The notes: generated from the sequence alone by a model not told the origin. A DNA stretch of 64,000 nt from Pseudonocardia sp. SCN 73-27 (GCA_001725415.1 MEGH01000001.1:1-64000), one strand, 5' to 3'. Positions 16,100 to 25,460 are shown, numbered from the stretch's first letter. Numbers and translations: made by a program.

Positions 16100-17926
16100 G
16101 TGGCGGTTCCGGCAGCTGTCGACCTGGTCGACCTGGCGCTCAAGGCGACCACGGCCTACCAGCGGCCCGACCTGGGGCTCCGGCTGCAACACACCCGCAA
16201 ACGCCTCGCCGACCCCGCGGTCCGCGTCCTCATCGTCGGCGAGTTCAAACAGGGCAAGTCGCAGCTGGTCAACGCACTGGTCAACGCCCCCGTCTGCCCG
16301 GTCGACGACGACATCTCCACCTCGGTGCCCACCGTTGTCAAGCACGGCGAGACGCCCGCCGTGTCGATCGTCCGCGACCACGGCCTCGACGACGACCGGC
16401 CCCCCGAGCGCACGGAGGTGCCCATCGGGCGCCTCGCCGAGTTCGTCTCCGAAGCCGGCAATCCCGACAACCGGGCCAAACTGAGCTACGCCGAGGTCTC
16501 GCTCCCGCGCAAGCTCCTCGCCGGCGGGCTCGTCCTCGTCGACACCCCCGGCGTCGGTGGGCTCGGTTCCGCCCACGGCGCGGCCACGATGTCGGTGCTG
16601 CCCAGCGCCGACGCCGTCCTCCTCGTCTCCGACGCCGCCCAGGAGTACACCGCCCCCGAGATGGAGTTCCTCGGCGCGGCGATGAAGCTGTGCCCCAACG
16701 TGGCCTGCGTCGTCACCAAGACCGACCTCTACCCGCACTGGCGCCGAATCGTCGAGCTCGACGCCGGGCACCTCGAACGCGCCGGGGTGAAGGCCGACAT
16801 CCTGCCAATCTCCTCGACGCTGCGCCTGCACGCCGCGCAGACCCAGGACGCCGCCCTCATGGAGGAGTCCGGGTTCAAGGAGCTCATCGGGTTCCTGCTC
16901 AACCGCGTCGTCGCCCGCGCCGACGACCTCGACCGGCGCTCCACCGCGCAGGACGTCCTCGACGTCTGCGAACAGCTGGCCACGACGATGAAGTCCGAGC
17001 TCACCGCGCAGGAGGACCCCGAGCGGGCCGAAGCGCTGGTCGCCGACCTCACCGCCGCCAAGACCCGCGCCGACGCCCTCCGGCAGCGCTCCGCCCGGTG
17101 GCAGACCACCCTCAACGACGGCGTCGCCGACCTCATCGCCGACATCGACTACGACCTGCGCGACCGGTTGCGCGCCATCGCCCGCGACGCCGAACAGCTC
17201 CTCGAGGACGCCGACCCCGCCGACATATGGGACCAGTTCGCCGAGTGGATGCACCAGCAGGTCTCGACGGCCGCGTCCGCCAACTTCGTGTGGACCGCCG
17301 AACGCGCCCGCTACCTCGCCGGACAGGTCGCCGAACACTTCGCCGAGGGCGCCGAGATCGCGCTGCCGACGCTGCGGTTCGAAGACACCGTCGGCACCAT
17401 GGGCGGCCGCGTCGGCGCCCTCGAACAGCCCGTCGACGAGAAGTTCGGCATCGGCCAGAAACTCTTCACCGGTATGCGCGGCGGCTACGGCGGCCTGCTC
17501 ATGATCGGCCTCGCCACCAGCATCGCCGGCCTCACCCTGCTCAACCCCATCTCCATCGGCGCCGGTCTCCTCTTCGGTGGCAAGACCGTGCGCGACGAGC
17601 GGAAACGCCTCAAGCAACGGCGGCAGGCCGAGTCGAAGAACGCGGTGCGACGCCACATCGACGAGGTGACCTTCCAGGTCTCCAAGGACTCCCGGGACAT
17701 GCTGCGCCGTATCCAGCGCGACCTGCGCGACCACTTCACCGTCCTCGCCGAGGAGGTCTCCACCTCCCTCGCGACGTCCGTCGCCGCCGCCCAGTCGGCC
17801 GTCAAGACCGACACCAACGAGCGCGAGTCCCGCATCCGCGACCTGCGCGCCGAGCTCACCCGCATCGAGGCCCTCGGCGAACGCGCCAAGCAGCTCGCCG
17901 CCCAGGCCGGGCAGGTCACCGCGTGA
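16100..17926 (+). CDS. iniA: IniA-type bacterial dynamin-like GTPase
   Basis: 608 residues from a GTG preceded by a run of G. The GTPase domain has G1 GEFKQGKS (47-54), a switch-1 threonine region DDDISTSVPT, G3 DTPGVGG (148-154) and G4 TKTD (206-209). A long helical neck/trunk follows, then a hydrophobic paddle at about 457-496 (LLMIGLATSIAGLTLLNP, GAGLLFGG) and more helices to the C-terminus. This matches the mycobacterial IniA fold, a membrane-fissioning dynamin-like protein (established for the family). It is the third gene of the iniBAC order and probably acts with IniC at the cytoplasmic membrane during cell-wall stress. An upstream GTG at 16049 is possible, but 16100 fits the family start. 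Confidence 0.9.
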   Translation: MAVPAAVDLVDLALKATTAYQRPDLGLRLQHTRKRLADPAVRVLIVGEFKQGKSQLVNALVNAPVCPVDDDISTSVPTVVKHGETPAVSIVRDHGLDDDRPPERTEVPIGRLAEFVSEAGNPDNRAKLSYAEVSLPRKLLAGGLVLVDTPGVGGLGSAHGAATMSVLPSADAVLLVSDAAQEYTAPEMEFLGAAMKLCPNVACVVTKTDLYPHWRRIVELDAGHLERAGVKADILPISSTLRLHAAQTQDAALMEESGFKELIGFLLNRVVARADDLDRRSTAQDVLDVCEQLATTMKSELTAQEDPERAEALVADLTAAKTRADALRQRSARWQTTLNDGVADLIADIDYDLRDRLRAIARDAEQLLEDADPADIWDQFAEWMHQQVSTAASANFVWTAERARYLAGQVAEHFAEGAEIALPTLRFEDTVGTMGGRVGALEQPVDEKFGIGQKLFTGMRGGYGGLLMIGLATSIAGLTLLNPISIGAGLLFGGKTVRDERKRLKQRRQAESKNAVRRHIDEVTFQVSKDSRDMLRRIQRDLRDHFTVLAEEVSTSLATSVAAAQSAVKTDTNERESRIRDLRAELTRIEALGERAKQLAAQAGQVTA

Positions 17927-18076
17927 GCGAGCGTCAGCGAGCGAACCGACGACACAGCGCGTGCGCGCAGCGCCGCCCGAGCTTCAGCGAGGGCGTGCCT
18001 CCGGGCGAGCGTCAGCGAGCCGGGCATCGACACAGCGCGTGCGCGCAGCGCCGCCCGAGCTTCAGCGAGGGCGTGC
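17927..18076 (+). repeat. Two 72-bp direct repeats between iniA and iniC
   Basis: Copies at 17927-17998 and 18005-18076 begin gcgagcgtcagcgagc and end gcgagggcgtgc. They differ mainly in a few bases after position 16 of the unit. Each contains GC-rich self-complementary stretches (gcgcgtgcgcgc, cagcgc). The second copy ends one base before the iniC ATG, and its terminal GAGGG serves as the Shine-Dalgarno sequence. Similar gcgagcgtcagcgag elements are frequent between genes in some actinomycetes (general recollection). Confidence 0.9.
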
Positions 18077-18077
18077 G

Positions 18078-19577
18078 ATGAGCGCGCCCACTGTCGGTCA
18101 GGCTCCTCCGCTCGGGTCGACCGTCCGGGTCCTGTTGCGGCACACCATGGAGGCCTACTCCGACAGCCCCCAGGCCCTCGGCTGGCTCCGTCACCACCTC
18201 GAACGTTTCGACGAGCCGCTGCGCGTCGCCATCGCCGGCAAGGTCAAGGCCGGGAAGTCCACGCTGCTCAACGCGCTCGTCGGCGAGGAGATCGCACCCA
18301 CCGACGCGGGGGAGTGCACGCGCGTCGTCACCTGGTACCAGGACGGGCACGTCCCCAAGGTCCTCATGTACCCCAAGGCCGCCCAACCCCGGCCGCTGAC
18401 GATCCACCGCAACCGCGGCGCCCTCGCCTTCGACCTCCAGGGCACCCCCACCGAACAGGTCGACCGGCTCGTCGTCGACTGGCCCTCGCAGAACCTGCGC
18501 AGCCAGACCCTCATCGACACCCCCGGCATCGCATCCCTGTCCGGCGACACCTCGATGCGCGCCGGGGCCTTCCTCACCCCCGACGACGCCCCCACCCCCG
18601 CCGACGCCGTCATCTACCTGATGCGCCACCTGCACGCCACCGACGTGCGGTTCCTCGAGTCGTTCTACGACCAGGGCGTCGCCAAGGCCACCCCCGTCAA
18701 CACCATCGCCGTCCTGTCGCGCGCTGACGAGATCGGCGTCGGCCGCCTCGACGCCCTCACCTCCGCACGCCGCATCGCCCGCCGCTACCGCTCCGACGAG
18801 AAGATCCGCGGCCTCTGCCAGACCGTCGTCGCCGTCGCCGGGCTTCTCGCCCAGACCGGCCGCACCATGCGCCAGGACGAGTTCGCCGCCCTCGTCGCCC
18901 TCGCCGAACTGCCCCGCGCCGACATGGACGGCCTGCTGCTGTCGGTCGACCGCTTCGTCCGCGGCGACGGCGTCGAGCTCACCCACCCCGACACCGACGC
19001 CCGCGCCCGCCTCATCGAACGCTTCGGCCTGTTCGGCGTCCGGCTCGGTGTCACCCTCGTCCGGCAGGGCATCAACGACCCCACCCGCGTCGCCGAGGAA
19101 CTCGTCCGCCGCAGCGGCCTCGAAGACCTCCGCACAGTACTGTCGACGCAGTTCACCGAACGCCGCGACCTGCTGAAATCACGGTCGGCCCTGCTCGCCG
19201 TCGAGATGGTGCTGCAGCGCGAACCCCGCCCTGCCGCCACCGCGCTCGCCGCGGAGGTCGAAAAGATTCTTGCGGGGGCGCACGAGTTCGTCGAGCTGCG
19301 CATGCTCTCCGCCCTGCGCGCCGGCGCCGTCAAGCTCCCCACCGACGCCATCGAGGAAGCCGAACGCCTCCTCGGCGGCGAAGGCGGCTCCGCGGCCGCG
19401 AGGCTCGGCCTCGACCCCGGCATCCACCCCGAGGACCTCCGCCGCGCCGCCCTCGAGGCCGCCACCCGCTGGAAGCGCCGCGCCGAGAGCCCCCTCTCCA
19501 GCCGCAACACCGCCGACGCCGCCCGCATCGTCGTTCGCAGCTGCGAAGGAATGCTCGCCAGCCTCCGCCGCTACTGA
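18078..19577 (+). CDS. iniC: IniC-type bacterial dynamin-like GTPase
   Basis: 499 residues. G1 is GKVKAGKS (54-61), the switch-1 region is DAGECTRVVT, G3 is DTPGIAS (147-153), and a LSRADE segment stands for G4. The C-terminal part is helical with no strong membrane paddle, as in IniC of mycobacteria (493 residues). It likely pairs with IniA in remodelling the membrane. The ATG at 18078 is preferred because the family starts near here and the upstream frame is only the repeat sequence. The Shine-Dalgarno sequence lies in the second 72-bp repeat. Codon use is like its neighbours. Confidence 0.9.
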   Translation: MSAPTVGQAPPLGSTVRVLLRHTMEAYSDSPQALGWLRHHLERFDEPLRVAIAGKVKAGKSTLLNALVGEEIAPTDAGECTRVVTWYQDGHVPKVLMYPKAAQPRPLTIHRNRGALAFDLQGTPTEQVDRLVVDWPSQNLRSQTLIDTPGIASLSGDTSMRAGAFLTPDDAPTPADAVIYLMRHLHATDVRFLESFYDQGVAKATPVNTIAVLSRADEIGVGRLDALTSARRIARRYRSDEKIRGLCQTVVAVAGLLAQTGRTMRQDEFAALVALAELPRADMDGLLLSVDRFVRGDGVELTHPDTDARARLIERFGLFGVRLGVTLVRQGINDPTRVAEELVRRSGLEDLRTVLSTQFTERRDLLKSRSALLAVEMVLQREPRPAATALAAEVEKILAGAHEFVELRMLSALRAGAVKLPTDAIEEAERLLGGEGGSAAARLGLDPGIHPEDLRRAALEAATRWKRRAESPLSSRNTADAARIVVRSCEGMLASLRRY

Positions 19578-19626
19578 GTGAGCCTCAGCGGGGACGCGCT
19601 CAGGTTCGCCGAAGCCAGAACGGCTC

Positions 19627-19736
19627 AGGATGGCTCGAGGATCATCCCCGCTGCAGAGGCGTTGAAGCCGGCCGTGAGGCCGCCGCTCTGTGCCGCTGCG
19701 GCGCAATAGATCAACGTGCCGCCGCGGCCCGCCACG
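19627..19736 (-). CDS. Possible small ORF after the DUF3558 lipoprotein
   Basis: A 36-residue frame from a GTG (cac at 19734-19736) reads GRGGTLIYCAAAAQSGG and ends MILEPS before TGA. It starts seven bases after the lipoprotein stop on the same strand. Composition looks protein-like, but I recognise no family, and it may be the decayed 5' or 3' piece of a larger gene. Confidence 0.3.
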
Positions 19737-19743
19737 ACAGTCC

Positions 19744-20283
19744 TCAGAGTGAGGCTATGACCCGCTCCGCAAATGCCGTCGCCTTCTCGCAGACCTGGGC
19801 GTGCGTCGATGAACGCTCCTCAGATGCAGGCTCGTACTGGAAGTTCAGTAAGTGCATACCCTCGTCCTCGACAAACACAAGACACTCCCGGTCTTTGAAC
19901 GTCCGCGACGAATACGTCTGCGCCGCACGCTTTCCGGCGATGGTCGAGGCGACCGGTTCCTCATATCCGCGCAACACTGAGTCCAGGTCCATACTGTCCG
20001 GCAGTACTGCCATGTAATACACCCGACGATCCGGCGTCGACCACGTGCATTCCCGACTGCCCACGACCACAGGGTCGATGGTCTCGGTGCCGATGCCAAT
20101 CGAGAACTGCGCCCTGGTTGCATCATCGACTATTCCGCAGGGCCCTGCGGCGCGCATTTTCTCAACTGCAGGTGACGCAGCCGGCGTCGCCGGAGCGGGG
20201 CTCGCCGGTGTGGAGCAGGAGGCGATGGTGATGATCACAGCGAACGCCGCAGCCGCGTAAATGCTGAGCTTCACAGCTTTCAT
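19744..20283 (-). CDS. DUF3558-type lipoprotein
   Basis: 179 residues. A signal sequence with lipobox (AVIITIASC, Cys at 23) is followed by a Pro/Ala-rich linker. A globular domain carries the DUF3558 pattern: CGIVDDATRAQFSIG, SRECTWS and the closing CEKATAFAERVIASL. It would be exported, lipidated at Cys23 and held on the outer face of the membrane. The ATG at 20283 overlaps the upstream stop as ATGA, so it is translationally coupled to the 20280 gene. In actinomycetes DUF3558 lipoproteins are often encoded next to ESX-type small substrates; their role is unknown. Confidence 0.85.
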   Translation of the reverse strand: MKAVKLSIYAAAAFAVIITIASCSTPASPAPATPAASPAVEKMRAAGPCGIVDDATRAQFSIGIGTETIDPVVVGSRECTWSTPDRRVYYMAVLPDSMDLDSVLRGYEEPVASTIAGKRAAQTYSSRTFKDRECLVFVEDEGMHLLNFQYEPASEERSSTHAQVCEKATAFAERVIASL

Positions 20284-20705
20284 CGACCGGCCATCGAGGC
20301 GGCGATCTGATCTTCTGTGTATCCGTAGGCGGTTGCCGAATCCTTCAACGCATCGGCAACGAGTTTCAGGTCGGCCACATAGAGAAAGAAGTGGTCGATC
20401 AGCGCCTGCGCTCGCTCAGTGAATGCAAGCTCGGCATCTTCGGACACCGGATCCCCGCCACACCGGCCGGCTTTCAGGTTCTTTGCCCCTCGCAAGCTCT
20501 CGGACAGCCGTGTCACCTCACCGAGGATGACGGCCCGAACCTGGAGGACGTTGTCGCGGTTGACTCGCATCCCTGCGACCGGCGTCGTCAGGCCGGTGCG
20601 CAACCCCTCGATCTCCACGAGCAAGGAGGATAGATCGCCATCGTCAAGGCGGTAGCCGCTTTGGTCGAAGTGCGCCCGACTGTGCGTGCACTCGCGAACC
20701 GACAT
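20280..20705 (-). CDS. Hypothetical protein paired with DUF3558 lipoprotein
   Basis: 141 residues, mostly helical (LSSLLVEIEGLRTGL, ALIDHFFLYVADLKLVADALKDSATAYGYTEDQ), with no signal peptide or membrane helix. The C-terminal segment, with a Y.YTEDQ-like end after a long helix, resembles small helical proteins encoded beside DUF3558 genes and in type VII secretion contexts. That link is an inference. Start MSVREC at 20705 is chosen; a longer reading to 20993 has an unlikely composition. Its stop overlaps the lipoprotein ATG. Confidence 0.65.
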   Translation of the reverse strand: MSVRECTHSRAHFDQSGYRLDDGDLSSLLVEIEGLRTGLTTPVAGMRVNRDNVLQVRAVILGEVTRLSESLRGAKNLKAGRCGGDPVSEDAELAFTERAQALIDHFFLYVADLKLVADALKDSATAYGYTEDQIAASMAGR

Positions 20706-21347
20706 CGTCTCGTGAGTTCTGTGGTCACCGCGTGAGTTCGGTGGCAACTGCGGGGTTTCTGCGGTCGACCCTTGCTCTGCACACCGAGCTCCGAACAGAA
20801 GATCCACGCCTTGACGAGAGAAATCGCGCGGTGCTCCCGAGTGAGCACGCACCTCCTCGCGACCGCACCCGTTGCCCAACTCCAGCACCCGTGGAGAGAG
20901 TGGGGCGCGGGCGGAAAGGGGTGCGCCGGCTGCGGGCGGACCCGGCTGCGCGGTCGCCGGATCGTGGGCAGACACTCGATCCCCCGCTGACACATCTCAA
21001 CGAGGTGCTGCATCCGTTTCAGCGCCACGCACCCACTGCAACGGGCGCAGCGCAGCGAGAAGGGTGCAGCCAGCCAGCTGGAGGCCAGAACACGCGGCGG
21101 CCCCCGGGTCCAGCGCTCGGCTTCCGCGGTCGTCACGCACGTTTCACCGTCGTCGCGCCACCTGCAGCTCGACCGACGGCCCGAGAACCCACGCGCCGAC
21201 CGGCCGAGCCACGCGCCGACCCGCAGGGGCCGAGGACGGCGGCCGACCACCACCGCACGCAACGTCAGGGTCCTCGACCAGCCGCCGGCGCAGCAGTGAG
21301 GTTGCGCGCGGACGCCTTCGGCGGCCGAGCACGGGGCACCGGAAGGG
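20706..21347. other. Gene-poor region between the DUF3558 pair and iniR
   Basis: About 640 bases with no frame I can support. An imperfect direct repeat (cgtgagttctgtggtcac at 20710 and cgtgagttcggtggcaac at 20730) lies just upstream of the 20705 start. The rest is GC-rich with scattered open frames of poor composition. No tRNA or IS remnant was recognised. Confidence 0.45.
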
Positions 21348-24071
21348 TCAGGCGTCGGGGCCCATGATCTGGCGGAGGTGGGCGAAGAGCTCGCCGCGGG
21401 AGTTGGAGCCGAGGCGTTGGCGCATGCGGGCGACGTGGTGTTCCACGGTCTTCGCGCTGATGAAGAGGCGTTCGCCGACCTGCTTGTAGGTCAGACCCTC
21501 GAGCACCAGCTTCGCCACCTCGCGCTCCCGGTCGCTGAGGGGGCCTTCGCCCAGGTCCTCGGGCTCGGGGGCGTCCGCCTGGGGCACCGGGCCCGAGGTG
21601 GGAGCGGCGGCGACGGGCCCACCGGCCTGCATCGCCCGAGCCGCGCCCAACAACGCGGTCATGGCCTTGCGGTCGCGGGTGCGGATGGCGGCCTGGCCTG
21701 CGAGTTTGCCACCCTCCCACGACAGTCCCACCGCGTGGAGGCCGCGGGCGGCGGCTTCGACGGCGTCGGCGTCGACCTCGGCGTCCATGAGGTTGACCCA
21801 GTGGGGGGCGGCGTCGGCCATGGCGGTGGCGTAGCGGCTGACGGGGGCGGCGTCGCGGAGGGCGTCGGCGTGGGCGGTGGCGGCGGCGCGGTCGTCGGCG
21901 ACGATCGCGGCGTGCAGCTGTGACCAGTGCAGGGGTGCGGACCAGAGGGCGGGGCGGCCGAGCCGGTCGAGGAGGGTGGCGGCTTCGTCGAGGTGGGGGC
22001 GGACCCAGCTGGTCTCGCGGAGCCGGTTGGCGGCGATGGCGAGCTCGCCGAGGGGTTGGAGGACGAAGAGGTCGACGGGGTGGCGGACGATCGCTTCGCG
22101 GGCGCGGCCCCAGGCGGGCATGAGGGCGGCGAGGTCGCCTGCGCGGCGGGCGATGGAGACCTCGAGGGCGGCGGCGAGGAGCTCGTCGCGGGGTTCGAGG
22201 CGGGCGTCGATGGGCGAGGCGGTGCCGAGTAGGGACCGGGCGGTGGGGATGGCGCCGCGGAAGACGGCGATCCAGGCGAGCAGCAGCTGGTGACGGGTGA
22301 CGGCGGCGGGGCCCCCGAGCTCGACGTCGACGGCGCGGTCGAGGACGGACTGGGCGACGTCGAGCTCGCCGCAGTGGATGGCGACGAGGGCGGCGAGGGC
22401 GGCGGGGGTGTCGGGGAGGAGAGCTGCCCGGTTCGAGGCCTCGAGCAGGGAGGCGGAGCGGGCGAGCTGGGACAGCGCGCGGGTGGGTGACCCGGCGACG
22501 GAGTCGAGGACGCCGGCGGCCATGAGCTGTTCGGCGGAGGCCAGCAGGGTGGGTGGGCGGCCGACGGTCGCGGTGGGTGAGGGGCCGCCGAACAGCGGCG
22601 GCGGCGTGAGGATCGAGGGGGGCGGCGGGATCGCAGCCGGCGCGGGCTGCGAGGGGGCGGGAGGCGACAGGAGCGCGCGGGCTTCCTCGAGAGCTCCGGT
22701 CCCGATCAGGGCCGGGACGGCGAGCGGCCCGGTCTCGGCCGACCCGCCGACGGCGCTGATCCACCGGTAGAGCTCGGCGCTGCGGGCGAGGAGTCCGCGG
22801 TGGGCGAGGACGGCCGCTGCGGCGGTGCCTGCGGTGACGGCGTCCTCGACGTCGACGGCGTCGACGTGGGAGAGGACCTGGTCGGCCTGGGAGAGTGCGA
22901 GGTCGAGGTCGCCTGCGCGGACGGCGGCTTCGGCGCGGCGGGCGGCGAGGCGCAGGCCGGGGGCGCCGGCGGCGACGGCGGCTTCGTAGAGGGGTCCGGC
23001 GACGGGGTCGCCGGTGCGGGCGGCTTCGTCGGCCCCTGCGACGAAGACCTCGGCGGCGCGGGCGCCGGTGGCGCCGGTGTCGAGGAGGCCGCGGGCGGCG
23101 GTGAGGACGGAGCCGCCGCGGTCGAGCTCGATCTCGGCGAGGGTGCGGCGGACCTCGAGGCGCCGGGCGCCGGGGACGCGTTGGCGGACGGCGTGGGCGA
23201 CGAGCGGGGGGAGGGCGCCGTCGGCGGTGAGGTGTCCGGCGGAGCGGGCTTCCTCGACGAGCTCGTCCACCTCGTCGATGCCTCCGCCTGCGGCGTCGGC
23301 GAGGCCGAGGAGGGGGACGAGGACCTCGGCGTCGCGGGGCGCGCCGAGGGCGAGTGCGACGAGGAGCTCGCGGACGCGTCGTTCCAAGCCGTAGACGGCG
23401 TATCCGAGCTGGTGGACGAGGTTCTGCGGGGGCCGGGCGGGGATGCCGCCGGGTTGGGCGAGACGGGCGCGGTCGGCGGGGCCGATCTGGTCGAGGATGG
23501 CGGTGAGGTGGCGGTCGACGAGGTCGGGCAGGCCGGCGGTCTGCGCGAGGACGTGGTCGACGAGCGGGACGGGCGGGCGTTCGCGCAGGAGGCGGGCGGC
23601 GCGGGCAGCGACGCCGGGCCGGTCGAGGGCGCCGAGGACGAGGAGTGTGCCGCCGCCGGCGATGGCGCCACCGAGGGCGGCGAGCTCGGGTCCGGCGGGC
23701 CAGGGCCGGTGGGCGACGACGATGCGGTGGCTGCGGGCGGCGGCGATGTCGCGGAGGTGGCGCAGATCGTCGGCGGGCAGGAGGTGGACGTCGTCGAGGA
23801 CGAGGACGGCGTCGTCGGGGACGTCCGCGGACAGGGCGCGCAGGACGGGGGCGCCGGCGGCGCGGTAGGCGTCGGCGAGGAGGTCGAGCAGGACGGTCTT
23901 GCCGTGTCCGGCGGGGGCGACGACGTCGATGCGGCGGGGTGCGGCGGGGGTGGCGACGATCTCGCGGTAGAGCCTGCGGGCGGCGGTGGCGCCGGCGAGG
24001 GCGCTGTCCGGTTCGGGCCGGGACGGCTCGGAGCCTGCCCCCGGGCCCATCGACCGGGCCGTCACGCTCAC
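21348..24071 (-). CDS. iniR: IniR-type STAND ATPase/LuxR transcriptional regulator
   Basis: 907 residues from a GTG. An N-terminal AAA/STAND module has Walker A APAGHGKT (52-59) and Walker B AVLVLDDVHLL (~87-97). A long alpha-helical repeat region of TPR/LAL type follows. A C-terminal LuxR helix-turn-helix (LSDREREVAKLVLEGL, YKQVGERLFISAKTVEHHV) spans ~840-900. This is the architecture of the isoniazid-response regulator IniR and of LAL regulators. In Mycobacterium tuberculosis iniR (Rv0339c) is encoded close to iniBAC (established). Here it lies about 1.8 kb past iniC on the opposite strand. It probably activates the iniB promoter; direct targets are an inference. Confidence 0.85.
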   Translation of the reverse strand: MSVTARSMGPGAGSEPSRPEPDSALAGATAARRLYREIVATPAAPRRIDVVAPAGHGKTVLLDLLADAYRAAGAPVLRALSADVPDDAVLVLDDVHLLPADDLRHLRDIAAARSHRIVVAHRPWPAGPELAALGGAIAGGGTLLVLGALDRPGVAARAARLLRERPPVPLVDHVLAQTAGLPDLVDRHLTAILDQIGPADRARLAQPGGIPARPPQNLVHQLGYAVYGLERRVRELLVALALGAPRDAEVLVPLLGLADAAGGGIDEVDELVEEARSAGHLTADGALPPLVAHAVRQRVPGARRLEVRRTLAEIELDRGGSVLTAARGLLDTGATGARAAEVFVAGADEAARTGDPVAGPLYEAAVAAGAPGLRLAARRAEAAVRAGDLDLALSQADQVLSHVDAVDVEDAVTAGTAAAAVLAHRGLLARSAELYRWISAVGGSAETGPLAVPALIGTGALEEARALLSPPAPSQPAPAAIPPPPSILTPPPLFGGPSPTATVGRPPTLLASAEQLMAAGVLDSVAGSPTRALSQLARSASLLEASNRAALLPDTPAALAALVAIHCGELDVAQSVLDRAVDVELGGPAAVTRHQLLLAWIAVFRGAIPTARSLLGTASPIDARLEPRDELLAAALEVSIARRAGDLAALMPAWGRAREAIVRHPVDLFVLQPLGELAIAANRLRETSWVRPHLDEAATLLDRLGRPALWSAPLHWSQLHAAIVADDRAAATAHADALRDAAPVSRYATAMADAAPHWVNLMDAEVDADAVEAAARGLHAVGLSWEGGKLAGQAAIRTRDRKAMTALLGAARAMQAGGPVAAAPTSGPVPQADAPEPEDLGEGPLSDREREVAKLVLEGLTYKQVGERLFISAKTVEHHVARMRQRLGSNSRGELFAHLRQIMGPDA

Positions 24072-24258
24072 GTCGTCCTCCCCCGTTCACCGCGCCCCGG
24101 GACTCACCCGTTCAGGACGGGGCGCGGCCAACGAGAGTAGCGGGGACCACAGGCCGCCCCCAGGTCATGACGTCGCGAAGTCGCCCGGGCGGGTGATGGA
24201 CGCGGTCAGCGGACACGTTGGTCCGGTGACGCGGGGCAGCGATCGCCGACACGCAGGG

Positions 24259-25323
24259 TCAGCGCGGCGGGCCGGTGGGGTCGACGGTGAGGTCGGCGGG
24301 TGCGCCGCCGGTGCCGAGGAGGCGTTGCCAGTCGGGGCGGTCGACGACGTCGGGGACGCTCTCGGAGCCGCGGCGGGCGGCGAGGGTCTCGACGGCCTTG
24401 GCGGCGTCGCTGTCCTCGCTGCTGCGCACGGTGCGGGCCAGGACGGGCCAGGTCTCGCCGCCGATCATGCCGACGTCCTCGGCGCCCGTGGCGTACTGGT
24501 AGCGCAGGACGGCGTCGGAGGTGGCGGCGTCGTAGTGACCGTTGGGGACGACCTCGGTGAGTCCGTTGTCGCGCAACAGGTACTGGGCGGCGGTGACGGC
24601 GGCACCGGTGTCGCCGGGGCGCAGCAGCGGCCAGGACGCCTTGCGGGCGGCGCCTCCTTCGATGTTGCGGCCGAGGACGCCGGCGACCTCGTTGCGCAGG
24701 CGGGGGAGCATGCCGTAGAGGGCGTCGCCGGGGCAGGCGGTGTTCTTGAAGTCGCGGTGGCCGTAGAGCTCGGTGGGGGCGATCCCGTACTGGGTGCAGA
24801 TGTAGGCGCAGGTGGCGCGCAGGCTGTCCCACAGTGCACCGGTGGGGACGGTGTCGATGTAGGTGCCCTCGTTCTCGATGCCGACGGCGACGACGTTCTG
24901 TCCGGTGCAGTGGGCGCCCTCGACCTGGCGGGTGCCGCCGCGGAGGACCTCGAGGCTGCGGTGGCGGCCTTCCATGACGAATCCGCCGCGGCTGATGGTG
25001 ACGTGCTGGCCGGTGTCGAGCCAGCCGCGGCTGTCCATGTGGAAGTTCTGGATGCCGCGGGCGAGGGAGAACCCGGCGTCCTGACCGAGGTCGCCGCCGT
25101 TGGGGGTGGCGGTGTGGTGGACGAGGATCTTGACGGGCCGCTGGTTCCAGATGGGGACGATGTCGCTGTTGGGGCGGGCGCCCCAGCCGGCGCAGTCGGT
25201 GATGGGCGGGGATGCGCTCGCAAACGCGGTCCCTGCGCCGACGGTGGAGCCGAGGACGGCTGTCCCGGCGAGGGCGAGCCCGCCGGCGAGAAAACCACGG
25301 CGCGTCATCCGGATGCCGTCCAC
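24259..25323 (-). CDS. Tat-exported N-acetylmuramoyl-L-alanine amidase with peptidoglycan-binding domain
   Basis: 354 residues from GTG 25323, which has AAGGAG five bases upstream. A twin-arginine signal (MTRRGFLAGGLALAG) is followed by a PGRP/amidase_2 domain. The zinc ligands can be placed: His in LVHHTATPN near residue 70, His in LYGHRDF and Cys in NTACPGD. After that comes a peptidoglycan-binding repeat (RPGDTGAAVTAAQYLLRDNG). The enzyme should cleave the bond between muramic acid and L-alanine outside the cell, for wall turnover. The residues needed for zinc are present. Confidence 0.88.
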   Translation of the reverse strand: MDGIRMTRRGFLAGGLALAGTAVLGSTVGAGTAFASASPPITDCAGWGARPNSDIVPIWNQRPVKILVHHTATPNGGDLGQDAGFSLARGIQNFHMDSRGWLDTGQHVTISRGGFVMEGRHRSLEVLRGGTRQVEGAHCTGQNVVAVGIENEGTYIDTVPTGALWDSLRATCAYICTQYGIAPTELYGHRDFKNTACPGDALYGMLPRLRNEVAGVLGRNIEGGAARKASWPLLRPGDTGAAVTAAQYLLRDNGLTEVVPNGHYDAATSDAVLRYQYATGAEDVGMIGGETWPVLARTVRSSEDSDAAKAVETLAARRGSESVPDVVDRPDWQRLLGTGGAPADLTVDPTGPPR

Positions 25324-25460
25324 GCCCACTCCTTCGCTCGACCCGGTGACCACATGGGTCACAGGAACACCATGTGCACCATTCAGCACATACGCAGCGT
25401 GCACAACGGTCGGACCCGAAGGTGTGAGGCGATCTCGACGGGCGGTAGTGGTTGCCGTCG

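Noticed and set aside
17927-18076. CRISPR-like repeats
   Set aside because: Only two 72-bp copies with a 6-base gap, no spacers and no cas genes.
20706-21347. An insertion-sequence remnant
   Set aside because: No transposase motif or terminal inverted repeats were found; only a short imperfect direct repeat near 20710-20750.
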